DNA from: an uncultured Collinsella sp.
GTDB lineage: Bacteria > Actinomycetota > Coriobacteriia > Coriobacteriales > Coriobacteriaceae
Length of the DNA: 33,271 nt
Assembly (NCBI GenBank): GCA_902493915.1
Contig: CABUQY010000009.1
Location: 1 to 33,271 of the forward strand
Reading direction: 5' to 3'
A program made the position numbers and the translations under genes. This document shows, in pieces, positions 14,486 through 22,668 of this stretch; position 1 is the first letter of the stretch; each line of letters opens with the position of its first letter. The notes under the pieces are model-generated. The model did not search any database and was not told the DNA's origin. It worked only from the letters and a program-made list of their open reading frames with translations.

Positions 14486-14555
14486 GAGTTGCGGTGGAAT
14501 AGTTCTTGTTTATGCCGTTTACCAGCCTATTTAGGAACTATTTCACCGCAGCTTA
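14486..14555. repeat. 70-bp hairpin repeat GTTGCGGTGGAATAG, copy 1
   Basis: GAGTTGCGGTGGAATAGTTC at the left pairs with GAACTATTTCACCGCAGC at the right around a variable centre. The same arms with other centres occur at 16071-16140 and 24386-24454. Confidence 0.85.
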
Positions 14556-14565
14556 GGTTGATACT

Positions 14566-14664
14566 CGCACATTTTTCGTTGGAAAAACGTGTTTGTCACC
14601 CACATTTTTCGATTGAAAGATGTGGTTATCTCGCACATTTTCCAAGGGAAATGCGCATATGGCC
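14566..14664. repeat. Three tandem 33-bp palindromic units upstream of ATPase gene 1
   Basis: Units begin at 14566, 14599 and 14632, an exact 33-base period. Each carries a CACATTTT(T/C)C motif and, after four bases, a G(A/G)AA..GTG-type arm, making a 24-base dyad; the third is the least regular. The array ends about 30 bases before the ATPase ATG. Confidence 0.88.
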
Positions 14665-14694
14665 TTATGCTATCCGAAAGGGTTGGGAGGCAAT

Positions 14695-15996
14695 ATGCAG
14701 CGACAGCTTATGAGTGAACTTATCGCTTGGAAATCAAGAGCGAATCGCAAACCCCTCTTGCTTAAGGGGGCCCGCCAGACAGGAAAGACTTGGCTTCTTA
14801 ACGAATTCGCCAGCCAGCAGTATCGAAACGTCATTCGTTTTGACTTTATGCTCGAGCCGAACGCACGCTCGCTATTCAATGGGGACCTCGATCCCAAGTG
14901 CATCATCTCCCAGATAGAACTCCTACGTGGCCAAACCGTAACGCCGGCAGACACGCTCGTCATCTTCGACGAGATCCAAGAGGCACCACGCGGGATCACC
15001 TCGCTCAAGTACTTCAACGAGCTTGCACCCGAATACCACATCGTGGCAGCCGGTTCCTATATGGGCCTCGCGCTCCGACGCGAAAACGAGTCATTTCCCG
15101 TCGGCAAAATTGACCAGCTCACCATGCGTCCCATGGGGTTTGTCGAGTTCGTTCGTGCCGTCGACGGCAACCCGCTCGCCGATGCCATCCTTGCCGCAGA
15201 CATGAACCTTCTAGCAAACGTTACCGAAAAGCTCGAGCACTTGCTCAAGGAATACCTTGTTGTCGGCGGCATGCCCGAAGTTGTCTCCGCTTTCGCCGAG
15301 ACACGCGACTTCATCGAAGCCCGAAGGCTTCAGCAGCAAATCATCGAGGCTTACGAATCCGATTTTGGCAAACATGCACCCGCCCGCATCGTAGAGCGCA
15401 TGAGGCTGGTTTGGAAATCCCTTCCCGGGCAGCTTGCAAAGGAGAACAAGAAGTTTGTCTATGGCGCCCTTCGCCCCGGGGCGCGCGCACGCGATTTCGA
15501 GGAAAGCCTCCAGTGGCTCATGGACTACGGAATCGTTCATAAGGTGCCACGTGTTTCCGCTCTCAAGGCGCCGCTCTCGAGCTACGAAGACCTCTCGGGC
15601 TTCAAACTGTTCTGCATCGACACCGGCATCCTCGGAGCGCTCTCCGGCCTCTCTCCGGCCATCGTTCTTAACGGATCCGCTGTTTTTACTGAGTTCAAAG
15701 GTTCGCTGACCGAACAATATGTCGCGGAGGAGCTTTTGCTCCAGAACAAAACTCCCGCGTATTGGTCCTCTACCTCTGGCAATGCCGAAACCGACTTTGC
15801 CATCGACCATGCGGGAACCGTGCTTCCGCTTGAGGTCAAGGCGGCAGAGAACCTTAAAGCGAAGAGTCTGAAAATAGCCTGCGAAAAATTCAAACTCGAA
15901 CGTTGCGTGAGAAGCTCCCTGGCGGCATATAGAGACGAGGGCATGCTCGTCAATATTCCGCTTTGGGAGATTGGGCAAATCGACAAGCTGGCATAG
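14695..15996 (+). CDS. AAA_14 / DUF4143 ATPase, copy 1
   Basis: A 433-residue ATPase of the AAA_14 plus DUF4143 family. Walker A GARQTGKT at 25-32, Walker B LVIFDE at 88-93, a sensor-like VAAGSYMGLAL near 117-127, then the family segment FPVGKIDQLTMRPMGFVEFV. The DUF4143 part includes EYLVVGGMPEVV. The C-terminus has a PD-(D/E)xK-like arrangement: D367 (ETDFAID), then E380 and K382 (LPLEVKA), so a nuclease-like fold is possible. The start at 14695 follows GGGAGG by 4 bases; an ATG at 14620 lies inside the repeat array and lacks a site. The family is widespread in bacteria and archaea but has no settled function. A dispersed repeat follows directly. Confidence 0.9.
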   Translation: MQRQLMSELIAWKSRANRKPLLLKGARQTGKTWLLNEFASQQYRNVIRFDFMLEPNARSLFNGDLDPKCIISQIELLRGQTVTPADTLVIFDEIQEAPRGITSLKYFNELAPEYHIVAAGSYMGLALRRENESFPVGKIDQLTMRPMGFVEFVRAVDGNPLADAILAADMNLLANVTEKLEHLLKEYLVVGGMPEVVSAFAETRDFIEARRLQQQIIEAYESDFGKHAPARIVERMRLVWKSLPGQLAKENKKFVYGALRPGARARDFEESLQWLMDYGIVHKVPRVSALKAPLSSYEDLSGFKLFCIDTGILGALSGLSPAIVLNGSAVFTEFKGSLTEQYVAEELLLQNKTPAYWSSTSGNAETDFAIDHAGTVLPLEVKAAENLKAKSLKIACEKFKLERCVRSSLAAYRDEGMLVNIPLWEIGQIDKLA

Positions 15997-16001
15997 GCGC
16001 T

Positions 16002-16066
16002 GTGGGGACGCCCCGCAAGGACTGTCCCCAGGTGCCGGCAGAAAAGGAACGTCCCCAGGTGCCGGC
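16002..16066. repeat. Dimeric dispersed repeat, GCCGGCA-head type, reverse
   Basis: The reverse complement reads GCCGGCACCT-GGGGACGTTCCTTTTC, then TGCCGGCACCT-GGGGACAGTCCTT. It matches the copy at 2718 in unit order and spacing, and starts within 10 bases of the ATPase stop. Confidence 0.88.
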
Positions 16067-16070
16067 TGTT

Positions 16071-16140
16071 GAGTTGCGGTGGAATAGGGGCTGTTTGATG
16101 CCCCAAAAGGCGATTTTGGTCCGTATTTCACCGCAACTTA
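16071..16140. repeat. 70-bp hairpin repeat GTTGCGGTGGAATAG, copy 2
   Basis: Same arms as at 14486 (GAGTTGCGGTGGAATAG / TATTTCACCGCAACTTA) with a different centre, itself partly self-complementary (GCCCC..AAAAGGCG). It ends 12 bases from the stop of the Ppx/GppA gene. Confidence 0.85.
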
Positions 16141-16151
16141 TGAGGGGATGG

Positions 16152-17153
16152 TTAAAGGGTACTGAGAGTGGGGATCCAGGCGATGGTGGGGGTCGCGCCG
16201 TCGAGAACCTCGTTGATGGTGGCGGCCATACCGGCGAGCAGGCTGTTCTCACTCACGGTAAGCGCCCTGTAGCCACCGGCGCGCATGAGCTCGCGAATTA
16301 CCACGGCACCGGCCAAGATCACGCCCGCGCGTTTGGGCTGCACGCCTGGCAACGCGGCAATGCCTGCAACATCCAGCGCAGACATGCGCTCGATAGCGGC
16401 CGAAACCTGATCCAGCGAAAGCTCGCGTAGGTGCACAAAGCTCGAATCATACGGCTCCAGCTCGTGTACCAGCGCCACGAGCGTGGTGACGGTGCCACCC
16501 ACCGCGACCAGGCGCTCGGCACGCTCAAAATCGCTGGGCAGGCCTTCAAAATAGGCGGCGAACTGCTCGCCTGCCCACACGGCAGCGGCAGCAAGCTCAC
16601 TGTCCGTTGGCGGCAGTGCCGAGAAAAACCGCTCGGTCACACGGCGGCAACCGATGTCCAGCGAGCGCGTCCCTTCCAGCGCAAAGACGCCACGCTCCGG
16701 TGCATAGACGCCCGTCGCGAGCTCCGTGGATCCGCCGCCCGAATCGGCGACGATAATCCGTTCGCCGGCAAAGTCGTGCGCCACGCCAAAAAATGTCAGG
16801 CGTGCCTCGACCTCGCCCGGAATCACCTGTGGCTCAAGCCCCAGATCGCGCAGGCCGTCCAGCAGCAGCGCGGCATTGGACGCATCGCGCGCGGCACTCG
16901 TGCACGTGGTGCAGATGCACACGGCCCCAAAGGCACGCGCCTCGTCCACAAACATGCGGCATGCGGCGAGCACGCGCTCGACCGCCGCCTCGCAAAAGCG
17001 CCCCGTCGCGTCGACGCCCTCGCCCAAGTCGGTAATCTCGGTATGCTTGGACGATTCCACGATCGCCCCGGCCTCGACCTGCGCCAGCACCAGTCGCGAC
17101 GACACCGTTCCCAGGTCGATCGCGGCCACCTTATAGCGTTTGCAATTTGTCAT
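16152..17153 (-). CDS. Ppx/GppA family exopolyphosphatase
   Basis: A 333-residue member of the Ppx/GppA phosphatase family (actin-like ASKHA fold), which removes phosphate from polyphosphate or from pppGpp. Phosphate-1 motif AIDLGTVSSRLV from residue 11, the catalytic-type glutamate region IPGEVEARLTF around 111-121, and phosphate-2 ADSGGGSTEL at 136-145. The later VAVGGTVTTL is the adenosine-side glycine motif. The length matches the short form without an HD domain. GGAGGGGAGC precedes the ATG at 17153. The DivIC-like gene ends 20 bases upstream, so eno, this pair and their order follow the common actinobacterial arrangement. Ppx and GppA activity cannot be separated by sequence alone. Confidence 0.9.
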   Translation of the reverse strand: MTNCKRYKVAAIDLGTVSSRLVLAQVEAGAIVESSKHTEITDLGEGVDATGRFCEAAVERVLAACRMFVDEARAFGAVCICTTCTSAARDASNAALLLDGLRDLGLEPQVIPGEVEARLTFFGVAHDFAGERIIVADSGGGSTELATGVYAPERGVFALEGTRSLDIGCRRVTERFFSALPPTDSELAAAAVWAGEQFAAYFEGLPSDFERAERLVAVGGTVTTLVALVHELEPYDSSFVHLRELSLDQVSAAIERMSALDVAGIAALPGVQPKRAGVILAGAVVIRELMRAGGYRALTVSENSLLAGMAATINEVLDGATPTIAWIPTLSTL

Positions 17154-17173
17154 TGCGGGCTCCCCTCCGGGCG

Positions 17174-17944
17174 CTATTTGCCGTTGGACACGACTGTCTG
17201 GCCCTCGACGCCGTTAAAACCAAACAGCATGTCGAGCGTCTGAATGTACCACGGCGCGTCCTTGCCGACTTCCTCAATCTCCTTGGCCACTTCGCTGGCC
17301 TTTTTGGCGTTCGAGGACTTTTTGCTCGAAGACGAATCCGAATCGCCGTCCAGGCCCTGCACTTCAATCCTCTTCTCGCCGGGCATCACCAGGCCCAGAT
17401 CCTCGGATGCCGCATCCTTGATACCCTGCTCCGAGAGCAACTTGTCGACGCTTTTTTGCAGCTCGTCGTTGTACTGTTGGCGAATCTCGACCTGTTTGGC
17501 CAAGATATCGCTCGAGCGTTTGGCAACGTAGAGGTCGCGAACGGGAAAGTACAGGCTCACGAGCGCCAGGGCGACGACAATGCCAACAAACAGCCCGCGC
17601 TGGGGCCCATGGGTAAAGTCGTAGATTGCCTTGACCAACGCGTTATCGTTGGCGTAGTGCATGAAGTCCGAGCCCAAAAGACGGTTCGAGGGCCTGGTCG
17701 ACTTTTCGTGCGCTTGAGCCGAGGGGCGCTGCGTACGCGAAGCATGCGTCGCGCGCGCCGAACGTGGCGGGCGGTCCGCCGACGTATTCATTTGAGCACG
17801 GGGACGCGAGGTGTTTGTCGGACGTTGCGCGGGGCGGTCAGCACCAGTGTAGCCGGACCCACCGAGCTGCACCGTACGTGCACGACGAGACGACGGTTCG
17901 TGCGAACCGGCGGAATAATACCTGTTGTCGTAAATCTGATCCAT
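17174..17944 (-). CDS. Septum formation initiator (DivIC/FtsB-like) protein
   Basis: A 256-residue bitopic membrane protein of the DivIC/FtsB type, part of the FtsQLB-like division complex. A long, basic, Ser/Arg/Pro-rich cytoplasmic region (1-115) leads to one membrane helix at about 118-134. A coiled-coil (about 136-172) follows, then the short LGLVMPGEKRIEVQGL strand typical of the family, and a Ser/Lys-rich tail. The start at 17944 (MDQIYDNRYY) follows AAGGCG; the open frame to 18070 crosses the eno terminator and is not used. The N-terminal extension is longer than in Firmicutes, as in other Actinobacteria. Position between eno and ppx supports the call. Confidence 0.86.
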   Translation of the reverse strand: MDQIYDNRYYSAGSHEPSSRRARTVQLGGSGYTGADRPAQRPTNTSRPRAQMNTSADRPPRSARATHASRTQRPSAQAHEKSTRPSNRLLGSDFMHYANDNALVKAIYDFTHGPQRGLFVGIVVALALVSLYFPVRDLYVAKRSSDILAKQVEIRQQYNDELQKSVDKLLSEQGIKDAASEDLGLVMPGEKRIEVQGLDGDSDSSSSKKSSNAKKASEVAKEIEEVGKDAPWYIQTLDMLFGFNGVEGQTVVSNGK

Positions 17945-18034
17945 GTGCGCCTTGTGCGGTTGAGGTTTGTTTGCGCTAAGTCCTTTAGTTATAGCACGAG
18001 CGCCCGCACCTCCTTCGCCAGCCTTTGCTCGACA

Positions 18035-18068
18035 TAAAAAAGGCGCTGAGCCATACGGCCCAGCGCCC
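18035..18068 (-). terminator. Enolase terminator
   Basis: On the minus strand GGCGCTG..CAGCGCC is followed by seven T residues, 64 bases beyond the enolase stop and ahead of the DivIC-like start. Confidence 0.85.
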
Positions 18069-18131
18069 AATGGCAGCCATCAGAAGTGGAGCGGAGCCGA
18101 GTCAACCCCGCCCCCCGCGAGCACCACCTGT

Positions 18132-19421
18132 TTAGCGAATGTTGTAGAACGCAGACCTGCCGGCGTAGCGCGCGCTGTCCTCGAGCTCGTCCTCGATGCG
18201 GATGAGCTGGTTGTACTTGGCGATACGGTCGCTGCGGCACGGAGCGCCCGACTTGATCTGACCGGCGTTGACGCCCACGACCAGGTCGGCGATCGTGGAG
18301 TCCTCGGTCTCGCCGGAGCGGTGGCTCACGATGCAAGCGTAGCCCGCCTCCTTGGCGGTCTCGATGGCCTCGAGCGACTCGGTGAGCGTGCCAATCTGGT
18401 TGACCTTGACCAGGATCGCGTTGGCGGCACCCAGCTCGATGCCCTTCTTGAGGCGCTCGGTGTTGGTGACGAACAGGTCATCGCCCACCAGCTGCACCTT
18501 GTTGCCAATGCGACGGGTGAGCTCAACCCAGCCGTCCCAGTCCTCCTCGGCCATGCCGTCCTCGATGGAGATGATAGGATAGGTGTCGACGAGCTTCTCC
18601 CAGTAATCGACCATCTGGGCGCTCGTGTACTCAACGCCCTCGCCCTTGAGCTCGTACATGCCGGTCTCGGCGTTGTAAAACTCGGTCGAGGCCGGATCCA
18701 TGGCGTACATGAAGTCGACGCCGGGCGTAAAGCCGGCCTTCTCCACGGCCTTGGTGATGTACTCGAACGGCTCGGCGTTGGTCTTGAGGTTGGGCGCAAA
18801 GCCGCCCTCGTCGCCCACACCGCCGCCCAGGCCTGCCTCGTGCAGCACGCCCTTGAGGGTGTGGTAGACCTCAGCGCACCAACGCAGGCCCTCGGCAAAG
18901 CTCGGGGCGCCTACCGGCATAATCATGAACTCCTGGAAGTCAACGTTGTTGTCGGCATGCACGCCGCCGTTGAGGATGTTCATCATGGGCGTGGGCAGCA
19001 GGTGGGCGTTGACGCCACCCAGGTACTGATACAGCGACAGGCCCGCCGACTCGGCAGCGGCGCGGGCGGCGGCCAGCGACACGCCCAGGATAGCGTTGGC
19101 GCCGAGCTTGGTCTTGTTGGGCGTACCGTCGGCGGCAATCAGTGCGGCATCGACGGCACGCTGGTCGAAGGCATCGAGGCCCACGACGGCGTTGGCGCAC
19201 TCGTTGTTGACGTGCTCGACGGCCTGCGAGACGCCCTTGCCCAGGTAGCGGCCCTTGTCGCCGTCGCGCAGCTCGCAAGCTTCGAAAGCGCCGGTCGAAG
19301 CGCCTGAAGGCACCATCGCGCGACCGAAGCTGCCGTCCTCGAGCACGACCTCGACCTCGACGGTGGGGTTGCCGCGGCTGTCGAGCACTTCACGACCGTA
19401 GACGTCCAAAATGTCACTCAT
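18132..19421 (-). CDS. eno: Enolase
   Basis: Phosphopyruvate hydratase (429 residues), converting 2-phosphoglycerate to phosphoenolpyruvate in glycolysis. Family landmarks: start DVYGREVLDSRGNPTVEVEV, the mobile loop PSGASTGAFEACELRDGD, the GVDFMYAMDPA/ISIEDGMAEEDWDGW metal-binding strands, GDDLFVTN, the catalytic lysine strand ILVKVNQIGT, SHRSGETEDSTIADL and GAPCRSDRIAKYNQLIRIE near the end. Length is normal. GAGAGGGAGA precedes the ATG at 19421 at good spacing. It has its own terminator. The upstream 370 bases hold a small GCGCCA/TGGCGC dyad near 19473-19487 and no other gene. Confidence 0.98.
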   Translation of the reverse strand: MSDILDVYGREVLDSRGNPTVEVEVVLEDGSFGRAMVPSGASTGAFEACELRDGDKGRYLGKGVSQAVEHVNNECANAVVGLDAFDQRAVDAALIAADGTPNKTKLGANAILGVSLAAARAAAESAGLSLYQYLGGVNAHLLPTPMMNILNGGVHADNNVDFQEFMIMPVGAPSFAEGLRWCAEVYHTLKGVLHEAGLGGGVGDEGGFAPNLKTNAEPFEYITKAVEKAGFTPGVDFMYAMDPASTEFYNAETGMYELKGEGVEYTSAQMVDYWEKLVDTYPIISIEDGMAEEDWDGWVELTRRIGNKVQLVGDDLFVTNTERLKKGIELGAANAILVKVNQIGTLTESLEAIETAKEAGYACIVSHRSGETEDSTIADLVVGVNAGQIKSGAPCRSDRIAKYNQLIRIEDELEDSARYAGRSAFYNIR

Positions 19422-19442
19422 GTTGTCTCCCTCTCACTTGGA

Positions 19443-19694
19443 AACGGGTTGAATGCTTGGCGACACGGCATTGCGCCAATGTGGCGCTTTGGTTTGCAAG
19501 TTAGCCTTGTCGCACTTTTTGCATTATGCCCTAAGTTAGCCAATGGATACATATGAATTGGAGAAATCAGTCTTTAGGGCCCTTGTTTTTACACCAGGCA
19601 TTCATCTCTAGAGGTCCTCTCCATTAAAATCTCCAATCCGCATTCCGTTTTTACCCGACTTGCGAATGTAAGAGCCGATAATGTGCTTCGCATC
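19443..19694. other. Gap between eno and the second ATPase, no gene seen
   Basis: The gap holds the eno leader on the minus strand and AT-richer sequence with no ORF of family resemblance. The tandem array begins at 19700. Confidence 0.5.
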
Positions 19695-19699
19695 GTGCA

Positions 19700-19784
19700 A
19701 AGTTCTGGATATCGTGCAAATCTAAGGGTCTGAAGTTCTGGATATCGTGCATAATCAGGTTATAAAAGTTCTGGATATCGTGCA
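19700..19784. repeat. Three tandem repeats, 33-bp period, upstream of ATPase gene 2
   Basis: AAGTTCTGGATATCGTGCA occurs without change at 19700-19718, 19733-19751 and 19766-19784. The period is exactly 33 bases both times while the 14-base spacers differ. The last unit ends 10 bases before the ATG, so the array lies over the promoter or leader. The sequence is unrelated to the array at 14566. Confidence 0.93.
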
Positions 19785-19794
19785 CGAGGTAGCC

Positions 19795-21162
19795 ATGCTT
19801 AAACGAAAAGCCTATGACACACTACTAAAATGGAAGCATGAAAGCGCTGGTAAAACAGCACTTCTTATTGAAGGAGCCCGCCGCGTCGGCAAGAGCACGC
19901 TTGCCCGCACGTTTGGAGAAACCGAATACAAGTCCTGCCTTGTCATTGATTTCTTTCAAGCACCTGCCGAAGTTAAGCAATATTTTGAGGACTATCGCAC
20001 TGACTTCGACTCACTCTTCCTCTATCTCTCGGTTTTCTATAACGTCAAACTCTATGAACACGAGACGCTTATCGTCTTTGACGAGGTCCAGATGTACCCG
20101 CAAGCACGCGGACTCATCAAGTATCTCGTTGCAGACGGACGTTACGACTACATCGAAACTGGATCCCTGCTCAGCATCAAGCAGAACATTAAAGATATCG
20201 TCATCCCGTCCGAGGAAGAGTCTTTGGAACTTGAGCCCCTCGACTTTGAGGAGTTCCTCTGGGGCATGGACGAAAAGGGGCTGGCCGATCTCATTCGCAT
20301 GAGCTTTAGCAAAATGAAGCCGCTCCCCGATGCCCTACATCGCAGAGCGCTCTCCCTTATGCGCGAATACATGCTCGTAGGCGGCATGCCTGAGCCGGTA
20401 TCCATCTATGTTGAACAGCGCGCTTTTGCGCCCGTCGACGCATCGAAACGCCGAATCGTCCAGCTCTATCGCAACGATATCTCTCGTTTTGCAACCGGTT
20501 ACGAATTCAAAGTCGTCTCCGTACTCGATGGCATCCCGGGTCAACTCTCTAGGCACGAAAAGCGATTCAAGCTTTCCTCACTTGATAAAAACGCGCGCAT
20601 GCGCACCTACGAAGAAGCCTTCTTTTGGCTGGCAGACGCGCGAATTGCCAATATCTGCTATGCCGCAAGCGAGCCGAGCGTGGGCCTTTCACTCAGCATG
20701 GAGCAAACAGCACTCAAGTGCTACATGGCAGACACCGGCCTGCTTGTAACGCTTGCCTTCTCTGACAACAACGATACCGATGAAGACGTTTACAGGGCCG
20801 TGCTTCGCGGCGACATCGGATTGAACGAAGGAATGCTTACCGAAAACTACGTTGCCCAATCTCTAAAGGCCAATGGACACAGGCTCTTCTTTTATTCCCA
20901 AAGCGGAAAGAAGGAGGGGGAGGAGCGCATGGAAATCGACTTCCTCGTTACCCGACCCTATGTCAATGCCGCCGGAAAGCCGCGCATCAGCCCCATCGAA
21001 GTTAAGTCGCCACGCAGATACGGAACCATCTCCCTCGACCGATTCCGCGCGCGCTTTAACAAGAAAAGTGGGACGGCTTACGTGTTGCACCCTAAACAAC
21101 TCGAGTGGGATGCCGAAGCGCGGCTGGCACATCTTCCGTTGTATATGGCTTTTTGCTTGTAG
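19795..21162 (+). CDS. AAA_14 / DUF4143 ATPase, copy 2
   Basis: A 455-residue second member of the AAA_14/DUF4143 family, only distantly similar to the gene at 14695. Walker A GARRVGKS at 27-34, Walker B TLIVFDEVQ at 91-99, a sensor-like IETGSLLSIK, then SLELEPLDFEEFLWGMDE in place of the FPVGK segment of copy 1. DUF4143 shows EYMLVGGMPEPVS. The C-terminus carries D382 (MEIDFLV), E402 and K404 (SPIEVKSPRRYG), again PD-(D/E)xK-like. The start at 19795 follows GAGGT; a GTG at 19747 lies inside repeat unit 2 and would add a repeat-encoded peptide. It is flanked by eno and mazG, both on the other strand, so it looks like an inserted single-gene unit. Codon use is less GC-rich than the neighbours. 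Confidence 0.9.
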   Translation: MLKRKAYDTLLKWKHESAGKTALLIEGARRVGKSTLARTFGETEYKSCLVIDFFQAPAEVKQYFEDYRTDFDSLFLYLSVFYNVKLYEHETLIVFDEVQMYPQARGLIKYLVADGRYDYIETGSLLSIKQNIKDIVIPSEEESLELEPLDFEEFLWGMDEKGLADLIRMSFSKMKPLPDALHRRALSLMREYMLVGGMPEPVSIYVEQRAFAPVDASKRRIVQLYRNDISRFATGYEFKVVSVLDGIPGQLSRHEKRFKLSSLDKNARMRTYEEAFFWLADARIANICYAASEPSVGLSLSMEQTALKCYMADTGLLVTLAFSDNNDTDEDVYRAVLRGDIGLNEGMLTENYVAQSLKANGHRLFFYSQSGKKEGEERMEIDFLVTRPYVNAAGKPRISPIEVKSPRRYGTISLDRFRARFNKKSGTAYVLHPKQLEWDAEARLAHLPLYMAFCL

Positions 21163-21203
21163 AGACCTCTCTGCGAATGGATGCCGTGAGAGACGCAGGT
21201 CTC
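21162..21203. terminator. Weak dyad between convergent ATPase and mazG genes
   Basis: GAGACCT..GCG at 21162-21175 pairs with CGC-AGGTCTC at 21194-21203, with a bulge and a large loop. It spans the whole 39-base gap and may end both transcripts. No T-run is seen. Confidence 0.35.
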
Positions 21204-22062
21204 ACTCGCTTGCTTTCGCTTGGTCCCACAGGTCGTTGAGTTGAGCGGTTGAGCAGGCGGCGAGGTCATCGCCCGCCTCGCGCGCAGCAGCCTCCATCGC
21301 AGCCCAGCGACGGCGGAACTTGGCCGTGCTCGCGCGTAGAGCGCTCTCGGCGTCGATGCCCTCCTTGCGCGCAACGTTGACCAGGGCAAAGAGCAGGTCG
21401 CCAAACTCCATCTCGCGCTCGGGCGAGCCGGGCTCCTCGGCCTCAAACTCGGCACGCTCCTCGGCGACCTCGTCCCACACATCCTGGACCGTCTCCCACT
21501 CAAAGCCCACGGCAGCCGCCTTGCGCGACACCTTCTGGGCCTGCATCAGCGCCGGCAGATGCGTGGGCACACCGTCGAGCAGGCCCTCGGGCGCAGCCTC
21601 GCCTGCCGCCACGGCCTTGTCCTTGGCGACCTTCTCGGCAAGCTTGACCTCGTCCCAAATCTTGAGTACCTCGTCGGAGCTGTCGGCATCCACATCGCCA
21701 AACACGTGCGGATGACGGCGAATGAGCTTGGCGTCGATATCGTGCGCCACATCGGCCAGCGTAAACTCGCCGGCGTCCGCCGCAATCTGCGCATGCAGCA
21801 CGACCTGCATGAGCACGTCGCCCAGCTCCTCGCGCAGATGCGCCACGTCGTCCGCCTCGATGCAATCGAGCGCCTCGTAGGCTTCCTCGATCATGTTCTT
21901 GCCGATGCTCTGATGCGTCTGTTCGCGGTCCCATGGGCAGCCATCGGGCTGACGCAGACGCCAGATGGTCTGCACCAGATGCTGCAGCTCGGCCGACGCG
22001 TCGACCAGCGTGGATAGGTCGCGCGAGCCCCCGGCATTTTGCTGAGCCATGTGCTGCGCCAT
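21202..22062 (-). CDS. mazG: Nucleoside triphosphate pyrophosphohydrolase MazG
   Basis: A 286-residue MazG with two all-alpha NTP-PPase domains. It hydrolyses NTPs or dNTPs to monophosphates and is linked to house-cleaning and to lowering ppGpp. Domain 1: GCPWDREQTHQSIGKNMIEE with the EExxE..ExxD metal set continuing in REELGDVLMQVVLHAQIA. The central IRRHPHVFGDV is characteristic. Domain 2 ends EREMEFGDLLFALVNVARKEG. GGAGGAGG lies 8 bases before the ATG at 22062. The phosphodiesterase gene stops only 2 bases upstream, so the genes are translationally coupled. Confidence 0.94.
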   Translation of the reverse strand: MAQHMAQQNAGGSRDLSTLVDASAELQHLVQTIWRLRQPDGCPWDREQTHQSIGKNMIEEAYEALDCIEADDVAHLREELGDVLMQVVLHAQIAADAGEFTLADVAHDIDAKLIRRHPHVFGDVDADSSDEVLKIWDEVKLAEKVAKDKAVAAGEAAPEGLLDGVPTHLPALMQAQKVSRKAAAVGFEWETVQDVWDEVAEERAEFEAEEPGSPEREMEFGDLLFALVNVARKEGIDAESALRASTAKFRRRWAAMEAAAREAGDDLAACSTAQLNDLWDQAKASE

Positions 22063-22064
22063 GG

Positions 22065-22613
22065 TTATTCCTCCTCCATGACCACGTGACGGAACGCGCC
22101 GCCCTCGTAGATGCCGTAGCTGTGCGTACCGTCCTTGGGAATGCTCACGCTGCCGGGGTTGAAGAGCCACAGGCCCGGGTGCGCGGCGCTCTCCTCGTTA
22201 ACCTTGATGTGCGTGTGGCCGTAGACGAGCGCGGAGCCCTCGGGCAGCGCGGGCGCGTGGTCGACGCTGTTGTGCATGCCGGCGCCAAAGACGTGGCCGT
22301 GTGTCAGGAACAGCTCGCGGCCGGCCTCGTCGAACAGCGTGGCGTAGTCGGCCATGACGGGGAAGTCGAGCACCATCTGGTCGACCTCGGCGTCGCAGTT
22401 GCCGCGCACCGCGATGATGCGGTCGGCCAGGGCGTTGAGCAGCGGAATCACGCGCTTGGGGGCGTAGTCGCGCGGCAGGTCGTTGCGCGGGCCGTGGTAG
22501 AGCAGGTCGCCCAGCAGCACGATGCGGTCGGGCTGCTCGGATTCGATGGCGGCGACCAGGCGCTCGGTCCAGTATGCCGAGCCGTGGATATCGGAAGCGA
22601 TGAGGTATTTCAT
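22065..22613 (-). CDS. YfcE/MJ0936-type metallophosphodiesterase
   Basis: A 182-residue phosphodiesterase of the YfcE/MJ0936 family. All metal-binding blocks are visible: ASDIHG (residues 6-11), LLGDLLYHG, VRGNCDAEVD, LTHGHVFG and YGHTHIKV, with FNPGSVSIPKDG near the end. The family hydrolyses small phosphodiesters such as bis-pNPP; the natural substrate is unknown. The start at 22613 follows AAAGGA by 5 bases. The gene lies 55 bases after larC2 and 2 bases before mazG in the same direction. Confidence 0.9.
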   Translation of the reverse strand: MKYLIASDIHGSAYWTERLVAAIESEQPDRIVLLGDLLYHGPRNDLPRDYAPKRVIPLLNALADRIIAVRGNCDAEVDQMVLDFPVMADYATLFDEAGRELFLTHGHVFGAGMHNSVDHAPALPEGSALVYGHTHIKVNEESAAHPGLWLFNPGSVSIPKDGTHSYGIYEGGAFRHVVMEEE

Positions 22614-22668
22614 GGTGGTCCTTTCGGGTGGGGTTGATGGGGCCGGGCGCGAGATGTCGCCGGCCGCG

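Noticed and set aside
14566..14664. Tandem 33-bp units considered as a CRISPR array (also 19700-19784)
   Set aside because: Only three units, spacers of about 9 to 14 bases, no cas genes, and a position directly on a gene start.
17945..18070. N-terminal extension of the DivIC-like protein to ATG 18070
   Set aside because: The extension covers the enolase terminator and has no binding site; ATG 17944 fits better.
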